NCBI GenBank assembly: GCA_964423545.1
Contig: CAYRFV010000329.1
Span: 1-5,640, forward strand
From: JALOOE01 sp964423545
Lineage (GTDB): Bacteria; Chloroflexota; Anaerolineae; CG2-30-64-16
Reading direction: 5' to 3'
Length of the DNA: 5,640 nucleotides
In this document: piece by piece, positions 1-5,244 of the stretch
Numbering within the stretch: the first letter of the stretch is position 1
How the letters are laid out: every line of letters begins with the position of its first letter
Notes under the pieces: model-generated
What the model was told of the DNA's origin: nothing
Database searches by the model: none
What the model saw: the letters and a program-made list of their open reading frames with translations, nothing else
Made by a program: the position numbers and the translations under genes

Positions 1-15
1 TGGTCTTGGCAGCGG

Positions 16-21
16 ATTATA
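16..21 (-). promoter_or_regulatory. Candidate extended -10 promoter reading off the left edge
   Basis: On the minus strand this is a perfect TATAAT preceded by TGG, giving TGGTATAAT, an extended -10 element. No good TTGACA-like -35 lies 16-18 bp upstream, so the call rests on the extended -10 alone. It lies about 60 bp beyond the stop of the small membrane protein gene and would start a transcript that leaves the window within about 10 bases. Any gene it serves is outside the window. The hexamer stands out in otherwise very GC-rich DNA. Confidence 0.4.
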
Positions 22-80
22 CCACATCCACTGCCGCGGCGCGCGACGCATTCGATGCATCAGGGACCGCTGACTGCTCC

Positions 81-476
81 TCAGGGCTGATCCGGGCCGG
101 AAGATTGGCGCGGAGGCGCCTCCCGCTTCCCGCTGGCAGGCCGGTGCAGCTTCGCAGCGAACCACGCGAGGCCGCGCAGCAGATGCAGCAGCAGGGAAGA
201 GAACGTCCGCTCGGATAGCCGACCGTCCTGCACGAGCTGCAAGATGCCCACGACCGAGAGTGCGAGCACCGCACCCAGGATCACGACCGGCAATGCAGCC
301 GGATGCACGAGTCTTGCTGCAAGCACGACCAGCGCACCGATGCCCAGCATCGCCACCAGGTAGAAAGAGCCTGACCACCACGGTCCGCGACCCGACGCCG
401 GCCTGGCTGGGCGCGTCTGGCTGGATGCATAGTGTGCGCGTCGGCGGGTGCGTGCTGTCCTGCGTGTGGGAGACAT
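81..476 (-). CDS. Small two-helix membrane protein, unknown function, behind an SOS-box promoter
   Basis: A 131-residue protein that I do not recognise. The start at 476 is chosen because a strong Shine-Dalgarno (AGGGAGGAG) sits a few bases upstream; the in-frame ATG at 512 has no such site. Residues 1-30 are very basic and rich in Arg, Thr and Ser, so probably cytoplasmic. Two hydrophobic segments follow, at about 37-57 (starting SFYLVAMLGIG) and 60-82 (ALPVVILGAVLALSVVGILQ), joined by a tight His-Pro turn. Next comes an amphipathic stretch at about 84-112 (QDGRLSERTFSSLLLHLLRGL), then a short polar, proline-rich tail. This predicts a helical hairpin in the membrane with both ends in the cytoplasm. 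The gene stands alone, with its own promoter and a LexA-like operator, so induction by DNA damage is the main functional hint. A division inhibitor or another damage-response membrane factor is possible but unproven. Confidence 0.72.
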   Translation of the reverse strand: MSPTRRTARTRRRAHYASSQTRPARPASGRGPWWSGSFYLVAMLGIGALVVLAARLVHPAALPVVILGAVLALSVVGILQLVQDGRLSERTFSSLLLHLLRGLAWFAAKLHRPASGKREAPPRQSSGPDQP

Positions 477-480
477 CGCT

Positions 481-490
481 TCTCCTCCCT
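481..490 (-). promoter_or_regulatory. Strong ribosome binding site that fixes the start at 476
   Basis: On the minus strand the bases read AGGGAGGAGA, followed by AGCG and then the ATG at 476. It is a near-full anti-16S match at normal spacing. It supports the shorter 131-residue reading over the longer in-frame start at 512. Confidence 0.75.
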
Positions 491-536
491 TCTGGGCCAA
501 GGTCCACCGCATCGGAACGCGGGTGACATCCTCGCA

Positions 537-556
537 GATAGAACATATGTTCTATC
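537..556. promoter_or_regulatory. Perfect 20-bp palindrome, candidate LexA (SOS) box
   Basis: The sequence GATAGAACATATGTTCTATC is identical to its own reverse complement over all 20 bases. Its core, 541-552, is GAAC-N4-GTTC (GAACATATGTTC). This is the LexA/DinR box pattern of Gram-positive bacteria, reported also for the Chloroflexota member Dehalococcoides. It begins 3 bp after the -10 hexamer of the minus-strand promoter and covers the expected transcription start, the standard position for a repressor operator. Binding by LexA is inference; another dimeric repressor could use such a site. Confidence 0.7.
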
Positions 557-559
557 CCC

Positions 560-588
560 ATCATACACCCGGCCGCACCATCTGTCAA
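560..588 (-). promoter_or_regulatory. Near-consensus sigma-70 promoter for the small membrane protein gene
   Basis: On the minus strand the -35 is TTGACA (583-588, perfect), the spacer is exactly 17 bp (566-582), and the -10 is TATGAT (560-565, five of six matches). The predicted transcription start is near 553, inside the palindromic operator, giving a leader of about 77 nt before the ATG at 476. A promoter this strong next to a repressor site is typical of a gene held tightly off and strongly induced. Confidence 0.8.
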
Positions 589-682
589 TCATCGCATGAA
601 CGCATGATCGTCCGGCGGCCACATGGCCCGGAGAGGCTGCGAGGAAGCGGAGGAAGGAGAGGAGCCGCAATCGCAACAAACC

Positions 683-709
683 GCCGGACACCCCGGCGGA
701 GTGTCCGGC
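683..709 (-). terminator. Candidate hairpin terminator after the acetyltransferase gene
   Basis: GCCGGACAC (683-691) and GTGTCCGGC (701-709) form a perfect 9-bp GC-rich stem with a 9-nt loop, 17 bp past the acetyltransferase stop codon. A competing 7-bp stem, CCGCCGG/CCGGCGG (681-699), overlaps it. On the minus strand the stem is followed by GGTTTGTTG, a poor U-tract, so termination may be inefficient. It does separate the acetyltransferase from the SOS-type promoter downstream. Confidence 0.5.
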
Positions 710-725
710 AGACGAAGCACAAGGT

Positions 726-1295
726 TCAGGCAGGAGGATGACGGTAGGCAGCCCCGCAAGCCGCGCATGCGAGACCATCCTCCGCTTCCTGGAGGCGCCG
801 GCCGCAGGCGCAGACGTAGCCGATCAGGTGAGCCGGCGCACCCACGACCAGTCCATGCGCAGGCACGTCGCGCGTCACCACAGCGCCGGCGCCCACGAGC
901 GCAAACCGGCCGATCGTGACCCCCGGCAGGATCACCGTGCGCGCGCCGATGGATGCGCCGTAGCCGATCCGCACCGGCCCGACCTCCCAATCGTCGTTCC
1001 CCTTCAGCGAACCGTCGGGGTTGATGGCGCGCGGATAAAGGTCGTTGGTGATCACCACGTGCGGCCCCAGGAAGACGCCATCCTCGATCACCGCGCCATG
1101 GTAGATCGAGCAGTTATTCTGGATCTTCACCCGGTTGCCGATGGGCACGTCGAAATCGACGTAGACGTTCTTGCCCAGGATGCACTGCTCGCCGATGCGC
1201 GCGCCCTCGCGCACCTGGCACTGATGCCAGATCGCTGTGCCTTCTCCGATGACGGCCTTCGGTGAGACGTCGGCCGTCGGATGGATGCGGACCAT
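726..1295 (-). CDS. Hexapeptide-repeat (LbH) N-acetyltransferase, WbpD/WlbB-like
   Basis: A 189-residue acyltransferase of the left-handed beta-helix family. Hexapeptide repeats run from about residue 4 to 157 (for example VSPKAVIGEGT, ARIGEQCILG, ASIGARTVILPGVTIGRFALVGAGAVVTRDVP). The central block NCSIYHGAVIEDGVFLGPHV (61-80), followed by ITND and a loop at 86-104, resembles the acetyl-CoA-dependent enzymes that N-acetylate UDP-3-amino sugars (WbpD/WlbB) for surface polysaccharide. The C-terminal GAPAHLIGYVC is also family-typical. Residues 162-180 carry C-x-C-x12-C-x-x-C, probably a small zinc-binding tail. The start is supported by GGAGGTGA (1300-1307) 4 nt upstream. No aminotransferase, dehydrogenase or glycosyltransferase partner is in view, so the exact sugar substrate cannot be named; other LbH acetyltransferases remain possible. 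Confidence 0.85.
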   Translation of the reverse strand: MVRIHPTADVSPKAVIGEGTAIWHQCQVREGARIGEQCILGKNVYVDFDVPIGNRVKIQNNCSIYHGAVIEDGVFLGPHVVITNDLYPRAINPDGSLKGNDDWEVGPVRIGYGASIGARTVILPGVTIGRFALVGAGAVVTRDVPAHGLVVGAPAHLIGYVCACGRRLQEAEDGLACAACGAAYRHPPA

Positions 1296-1336
1296 GCTGT
1301 CACCTCCACAAAGATGGGACGGCGAAACCGGGAGAC

Positions 1337-1352
1337 GGAGCGATTGTGCTCC
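1337..1352 (-). terminator. Weak hairpin, possible terminator of the metallopeptidase gene
   Basis: GGAGC (1337-1341) and GCTCC (1348-1352) form a 5-bp stem with a 6-nt loop, about 40 bp beyond the peptidase stop codon. An outer GGGAG/CTCCC pairing (1330-1334 with 1349-1353) is an alternative. No clear U-tract follows on the minus strand. The surrounding gap (1296-1393) is G/C-skewed and shares short blocks with the gap near 5050-5210, so this may be repeat-derived rather than a working terminator. Confidence 0.28.
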
Positions 1353-1393
1353 CCCCCGCGTGCTCCCCGGTCACCCCGTCCCCCGCGTCGCCG

Positions 1394-3004
1394 TTACGGG
1401 ATCACCCACCTCGCCCACAGATCATCCAGATTCTGCCCGGAAACCTCTTCGGCCATCCGGCGGAAATCGTCCGGCGTGGCGATCTTCCACGCATACTCGG
1501 CGTAGTAGCGGCGCAACAGCTCGGCCATCCTGTCCGCGCCGATGCGGTCGCGAAGCGCGATCAGAAAGAGCGGCCCGCGACCGTAGACGATGGCGCTGTA
1601 CTCGCCGTCCGAATAGGCCGCCACGGGCAGGCCGATGGGCATCTCCGCTTCACCGACGCGCTCCCAGCGGGAGCGCCAGCTGCCAACCGCCCCTTCCACG
1701 CCCGGCTTGCCGTACGCCTGATCGTAGTAGAAGTAAGTGCTGTACTGAGTGAGCGCTTCGTCCAGCCAGGGGTCATTGACCTGGTCGTTGCCCACAACAT
1801 TGTACCACCATTGGTGAGCGACCTCGTGCACCGTGGCGCCCTCGAAGAACTGGGCGCGGCCGGGGTCATCGTAGAGCCGTCCCGCGATCACCACGAGGCC
1901 GGGATACTCGATCCCGCCGGCCGTGGTGGCGGTCTGAACCACATCCAGCTCGGTGTATGGGTAGGGGCCAAATGCGGCCTCGTAGACCCCCAGCGACTGC
2001 GCAGCCCAGTCGAGCGCCTGCTGTCCGCCGGCCGCCTGCTCGGGCAGGAAGTAGCTGGTGACGGTCACGTCCCCCACCTTGCGGCTGGCCGATCGGTAAC
2101 GCTTGCTGGCCGCGATGTTGAAGTCGCGCATCGGCCCGCCAGCCAGTCGCCACGTCGCGGTGCCATCGGCGTTCAGCGTGCGCTCCAGCGTCGATCCGGT
2201 CGCCGCCACGGTCAGGTCGGCAGGCGCGGTCAGGCTCACATCATAGAGACTGGCGTCATGAAAGATGACGTCCCCCTGGGGCGCCGGGGTCTCCAGGCGC
2301 CAGCCTTTATCGTCGTACACGACAACCGTCGGGTAGAAGTGCGCCATCGCCAACACGTCATCCACGTATGCGAAGTCGCCGTAGTTGCCCACGTCGGTGT
2401 TCATCGGCGTCGGCACGCGGAAATCGAGCGCGATGTCCACCGACTGTCCGGGCGGCAGCGGCTGCCGCAGCGGCACACGCAGCAGATCATCGCCCGACTC
2501 CAGCACCGGATCGATCGGCTCCCCCGCCACCCGCACCTCCGAGACGGTCATGCCGCCGTTCCAGAGGTTCGGGTACAGGTGGAAGTAGACCTCGTTCAGC
2601 GCCACATCCTCGCGATTGGTGTAGCGGACGCGCGCCGCGCCGTCCACCTGGCTCAGGTCGGATGGCAGGGTCACGGTGAGACTGTACTGCGTCATGCCGG
2701 CCAGGTCGCCGCCCGGACGCACCCCTGGGCCGAGGCGCTGCACCGCGGCCGGCCGCACCGCGGCCTCGTAGACGCCCCAGTCAGATAACGGCGGCCTCAG
2801 GTCCGCCGCAGGGGACGGAGCCGGCGTTGCCTGCAGCGCGACCGGCCGCGACGGCGCAGGCAGCACGGTGGCAGTGCCTGCGCCGGCGGCAGTGCCGGTG
2901 CGGGTGGCGGTTGGCGCGACGACGGGTTCGGGCTGTCGCGGCATCGCCACACACCCCGCCGCCAGCAGCGCGCAGAGGCAACCGAAAATGATCATTCGAC
3001 GCAT
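1394..3004 (-). CDS. M1-family zinc metallopeptidase (aminopeptidase-like), lipoprotein
   Basis: A 536-residue secreted peptidase. Residues 1-18 form a lipoprotein signal (MRRMIIFGCLCALLAAGC) with lipobox LAAGC, so Cys18 should be lipidated and the enzyme tethered outside the membrane. Residues 19-70 are a Pro/Ala/Thr-rich linker. The N-terminal beta domain spans about 100-300. The exopeptidase motif appears as GGIEYPG (363-369), a common variant of GAMEN. Zinc ligands are seen in HEVAH (393-397) plus Glu416, giving the HExxH-x18-E spacing of clan MA(E). Tyr474 in YGRGPLF fits the transition-state Tyr. The C-terminal helical domain is short, as in reduced bacterial M1 proteins, and the protein ends in LWARWVIP. 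It probably trims peptides at the cell surface, with unknown specificity. The SD before the ATG is weak (GAGCTGA). The gene is 107 bp downstream of the PLP enzyme. Confidence 0.93.
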   Translation of the reverse strand: MRRMIIFGCLCALLAAGCVAMPRQPEPVVAPTATRTGTAAGAGTATVLPAPSRPVALQATPAPSPAADLRPPLSDWGVYEAAVRPAAVQRLGPGVRPGGDLAGMTQYSLTVTLPSDLSQVDGAARVRYTNREDVALNEVYFHLYPNLWNGGMTVSEVRVAGEPIDPVLESGDDLLRVPLRQPLPPGQSVDIALDFRVPTPMNTDVGNYGDFAYVDDVLAMAHFYPTVVVYDDKGWRLETPAPQGDVIFHDASLYDVSLTAPADLTVAATGSTLERTLNADGTATWRLAGGPMRDFNIAASKRYRSASRKVGDVTVTSYFLPEQAAGGQQALDWAAQSLGVYEAAFGPYPYTELDVVQTATTAGGIEYPGLVVIAGRLYDDPGRAQFFEGATVHEVAHQWWYNVVGNDQVNDPWLDEALTQYSTYFYYDQAYGKPGVEGAVGSWRSRWERVGEAEMPIGLPVAAYSDGEYSAIVYGRGPLFLIALRDRIGADRMAELLRRYYAEYAWKIATPDDFRRMAEEVSGQNLDDLWARWVIP

Positions 3005-3094
3005 GGTCAGCTCGTGCTTTCACTCGTTTGGACACGCTGGCAGATCGGCCCCGGCGGCTGAACGCACCGCCAGTTTCGGTGGCCGCCGCGGCCC

Positions 3095-3124
3095 ATTCTA
3101 CCATGCCCGCTTCAGGCCGCGCAA
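3095..3124 (-). promoter_or_regulatory. Candidate promoter for the metallopeptidase gene
   Basis: On the minus strand TAGAAT (3095-3100) is preceded by TGG, making an extended -10 (TGGTAGAAT). A partial -35, TTGCGC (3119-3124), lies 18 bp upstream within the end of the PLP enzyme gene. The predicted start near 3088 would leave a leader of about 84 nt. This suggests the peptidase can be transcribed separately from its upstream neighbour. Confidence 0.38.
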
Positions 3125-4305
3125 CGCCGCAGCGCCTGATCGAGATCGGCCATGATGTCGGCAGGATCTTCGATGCCGATCGACAGGCGCACCAACCCGT
3201 CGCCGATGCCGACCCGCCGCCGCGCCTCGACGTCCAGCGCCCGGTGCGACGTCCCGGCCGGGTAGAGCGCCAGGCTGTACACGTCGCCCAACGTTGTCGC
3301 CGGCAGCACCAGCTTGAGCGCCTCCATGAACCGGAAAACCTTCCGCTGATCCCCATTGCGCAGATCGAAGCTCATCATTGCGCCGAACGCGCCCCTTTCC
3401 AGGAGCTGCCCCGCCAGGACGTGCTGCGGATGGGACGGCAGGCCGGGATAGTTGACGCGGCTCACCGCCGGGTGCGCCGCCAGCCAGGCCGCGATGGCCA
3501 GGGCGTTATCGCATTGGCGCTGCATCCGCAGCGGCAGCGTCTTGAGGCCGCGCAGGATCAGCCACGCCTCTTGCGGCCCCAGGTTGCCGCCCACCAGCTT
3601 GTTGATCTCGTTGAGCGCCGCCCGGCGGGCCGCGCTGGTCGTCACCACCCCACCCAACACGTCGCCGTGGCCGCCCAGGTACTTGGTCGCGCTGTGGACC
3701 GCGTAGTCCGCGCCATGTTGGAGCGGCCGGAAGAGATAGGGAGACGCAAAGGTGTTATCCACGATCAGCGCCGCGCCGGCGCCATGGCTGATCTCGGCCA
3801 GCTGCGGCACATCCGCCAGTTTCACCAGCGGATTGGAGATCGTCTCCGCGACCACGGCGACCGGCCGGAGCTCGGCCACGGCCGCCGCGACGGCGTCGAG
3901 GTCGGCGCCGTCGACAAAGCGCACCGTCACGCCCTGGCTTGCCAGCACGCGATGGAGCAGCGCATAGGTCGCGCCGTAGACATCCTGCGCCGCGACGACC
4001 GCAGTTCCGGCCCGTGCGCCCGCGCCGAGCAGTGCGCCGTGGAGGGCAGCCATGCCGGACGCGTAGCCCAAGGCGGCCTCGCCGCCTTCCAGCGCAGCGA
4101 CCGCAGCCTCCAGCGCAGTCAGGGTCGGGTTGCCGTAGCGCGCGTAGACCGGCCCCTCGCGTGCGCCCGCGAAGATCCCGTCCAGCGCATCCAGCTCCTC
4201 ATAGAGATACGCGGCGCTGTGGTAGATCGGCGTGGCGACCGGCGTGAAGTCCGGCCTGGGCAGGCGCTCGCCGGCGTGCACGGCGAGGGTGTGGATCGAT
4301 AGCAT
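3112..4305 (-). CDS. Trans-sulfuration PLP enzyme (cystathionine gamma-synthase/gamma-lyase type)
   Basis: A 397-residue, full-length member of the Cys/Met metabolism PLP family (fold type I), acting in the cytoplasm on cystathionine, homocysteine or acyl-homoserine substrates. The start at 4305 is chosen because AGGAG lies 6 nt upstream and the family N-terminus begins there (TLAVHAGE); an in-frame ATG at 4401 would add 32 atypical residues. Visible motifs are YARYGNP (54-60, phosphate contact), ASGMAALHG (82-90), DVYGATY (108-114, Tyr stacking on PLP), DNTF (183-186, Asp to the pyridine nitrogen), HSATKYLGGHGD (204-215, Lys208 as Schiff-base lysine) and VRLSIGIED (372-380, Arg373 to substrate carboxylate). 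The residue matching the catalytic Cys of methionine gamma-lyase (YGCT) is Ala here, arguing against that activity. Synthase, gamma-lyase and O-acetylhomoserine sulfhydrylase cannot be told apart from sequence alone. No other Met/Cys pathway gene is adjacent. Confidence 0.93.
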   Translation of the reverse strand: MLSIHTLAVHAGERLPRPDFTPVATPIYHSAAYLYEELDALDGIFAGAREGPVYARYGNPTLTALEAAVAALEGGEAALGYASGMAALHGALLGAGARAGTAVVAAQDVYGATYALLHRVLASQGVTVRFVDGADLDAVAAAVAELRPVAVVAETISNPLVKLADVPQLAEISHGAGAALIVDNTFASPYLFRPLQHGADYAVHSATKYLGGHGDVLGGVVTTSAARRAALNEINKLVGGNLGPQEAWLILRGLKTLPLRMQRQCDNALAIAAWLAAHPAVSRVNYPGLPSHPQHVLAGQLLERGAFGAMMSFDLRNGDQRKVFRFMEALKLVLPATTLGDVYSLALYPAGTSHRALDVEARRRVGIGDGLVRLSIGIEDPADIMADLDQALRRCAA

Positions 4306-4459
4306 GGATGGCTCCTGGGTGTCGGATGTAGGGTGCAGGCTGAAAGTCGAAAGCTCGCGCTGCCGGGCGGGAGTGTGCACTGGGAGTGGGGGCAGGAACA
4401 AATCGGGATGTCAGGCTGAACGCCAGACCGATCACACTGGTATGGCAATTGCCGACTGC

Positions 4460-4744
4460 TCAGTACACCTCATCATGTGACCCGATATCGAGCAAGAGGA
4501 TCACCTCCTGCCCTGTCGCCTCGTCTCGTTCCAATGCGAAAATGATGCGACAGTCGTATCCACAGGAACATGCCCATAGGCCCAGCAGCTCACCGCTCAG
4601 TTAGTGCGAGCCCAAGTTGGGCGCGAACGCATCTGTTTCGAGTTGTCGCATGGTGTCATCTAGCCGATCCTGCAACGTTCGATCCCGTCGGACGTACCGG
4701 CGATACGCGCGTTTGAACTTCGGTGTCAGAACGAGCCGTCTCAT
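4460..4744 (-). pseudogene. RelE/YafQ-type toxin interrupted by an in-frame stop codon
   Basis: Translated through one internal stop, this frame gives a normal-length 94-residue YafQ-like mRNA interferase. It opens MRRLVLTPKFKRAYRRYVRR, continues to PNLGSH (42-47), then TAA at codon 48 (4601-4603), then LSGELLGLWACSCGYDCRII in the same frame, and ends LLLDIGSHDEVY followed by TGA. Relatives usually have Lys at this site (HKLxGxL), so one A-to-T change (AAA or AAG to a stop) explains it. The 47-residue product lacks Asp64, Arg66 and the C-terminal His90 expected to build the RNase site, so the toxin should be inactive unless the stop is read through or is a sequencing error. The ATG overlaps the antitoxin stop (ATGA), the usual translational coupling. 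Downstream codons are otherwise undamaged, so the lesion looks recent. Confidence 0.85.
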
Positions 4745-4971
4745 TCGTCAGTCTCAAGTGCGCAGCGCAATTCTCGGATGATGTCACTGGCAGGTTGCGG
4801 TCTTAGCTCGCCGGCACGGTAGGCCGCCAGGGACGCGCGCGCGTCGGAGGCAATCTCTGTTCGTCGAGCCTCCACTGCACGCCGCTTGAGGATCTCCAGG
4901 AGCATTTCGCGTTGTTCCCCGGGTAGTTGCATCGCCGCATCCAGCGCCAAGTCCAAGGTTGTCACACTCAT
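4741..4971 (-). CDS. Antitoxin of a type II (YafQ/RelE-type) toxin-antitoxin operon
   Basis: A 76-residue, charged, helical protein with an intact frame. The start at 4971 is preferred because GGAGG (4977-4981) lies 5 nt upstream; the ATG directly before it would be too close, and upstream in-frame ATGs at 5001 and 5064 lack a ribosome site. It begins with a hydrophobic helical region (LDLALDAAMQLPGEQREMLLEIL, residues 6-28), then a basic stretch (KRRAVEARR), then a C-terminal part (AGELRPQPASDIIREL) likely to wrap the toxin. No clear DNA-binding fold is recognisable by eye, although antitoxins of this type usually autoregulate. Its TGA overlaps the toxin ATG. Pairing with a YafQ-like toxin is the strongest evidence for function. 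The region is less GC-rich than its neighbours, consistent with acquisition. With the toxin broken, it may now only neutralise related toxins elsewhere. Confidence 0.82.
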   Translation of the reverse strand: MSVTTLDLALDAAMQLPGEQREMLLEILKRRAVEARRTEIASDARASLAAYRAGELRPQPASDIIRELRCALETDE

Positions 4972-4976
4972 CATGT

Positions 4977-4981
4977 CCTCC
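4977..4981 (-). promoter_or_regulatory. Ribosome binding site that fixes the antitoxin start
   Basis: On the minus strand GGAGG is followed by ACATG and then the ATG at 4971, a 5-nt spacing. Two ATG codons are adjacent; the first would sit only 2 nt from the Shine-Dalgarno, so the second is favoured. Confidence 0.6.
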
Positions 4982-4999
4982 GCAAATGCAGTCAGGCAC

Positions 5000-5008
5000 A
5001 TTATATCA
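5000..5008 (-). promoter_or_regulatory. Extended -10 promoter of the toxin-antitoxin operon
   Basis: The minus strand reads TGATATAAT, a perfect -10 hexamer (5000-5005) with the TGn extension. The -35 region 17-18 bp upstream (AGGAGG-like) is poor, as tolerated in extended -10 promoters. The predicted start near 4993 gives a leader of about 22 nt before the antitoxin ATG, a plausible arrangement for a toxin-antitoxin operon. Confidence 0.5.
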
Positions 5009-5189
5009 TACTTGCGTCCGGCGCCTCCTCGCTGAGACCGCCGCGCTCTGTGTTCCCCGGTCACTGCGTCAATCTCCCTTATGACACGGGTGTACGTTGC
5101 ACTGTGATTGATCGGCGCATTCCCACCTCATTCACCAGCGCTTGTGATTGTTTGTGGGCCAGGAAGTGATTGTTCTTAAGTTGGTAAGT

Positions 5190-5232
5190 GGGGAGGGGGG
5201 AGCGATTGCAAGACGCATTGCCCCCTTTCCCC
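5190..5232. repeat. Imperfect G/C-skewed inverted repeat after the transposase stop
   Basis: The left arm (5190-5209) runs through a G-rich block to AGCGATTGC. The right arm (5215-5232) is GCATTGCCCCCTTTCCCC, with a 5-nt spacer. The arms are complementary with several mismatches and a bulge. It starts 13 bp beyond the transposase stop, so it could be a terminator-like hairpin or the end region of the insertion sequence. The element's other end is outside the window, so a terminal inverted repeat cannot be confirmed. Confidence 0.35.
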
Positions 5233-5244
5233 CGGCTACCGTGT

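Noticed and set aside
477..512. N-terminal extension of the small membrane protein to an ATG at 512
   Set aside because: It would begin without a ribosome site and bury the strong AGGGAGGAG site inside the coding region.
1262..2788. 508-codon open frame on the plus strand
   Set aside because: It lies opposite the M1 peptidase, which has full catalytic motifs and a signal peptide; the plus-strand translation is His/Arg/Pro-rich with no recognisable domain. It is a GC-rich antisense shadow.
3028..4302. 424-codon open frame on the plus strand
   Set aside because: It is antisense to the PLP enzyme, with the same Arg/His-rich shadow composition and no motifs.
4306..4401. 32-residue extension of the PLP enzyme to an ATG at 4401
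   Set aside because: The family N-terminus and a well-spaced AGGAG both point to 4305; the extra residues are atypical and resemble noncoding DNA.
4306..4459. SAM or other methionine-related riboswitch in the leader of the PLP enzyme
   Set aside because: I looked for conserved SAM-riboswitch blocks and a leader terminator and saw none. The gap shows only a 10-bp palindrome GGCAATTGCC (4444-4453) and no convincing promoter.
4460..4744. Toxin broken by a frameshift
   Set aside because: Both halves are in the same frame (285 bases, 95 codons), so the lesion is a nonsense substitution, not an indel.
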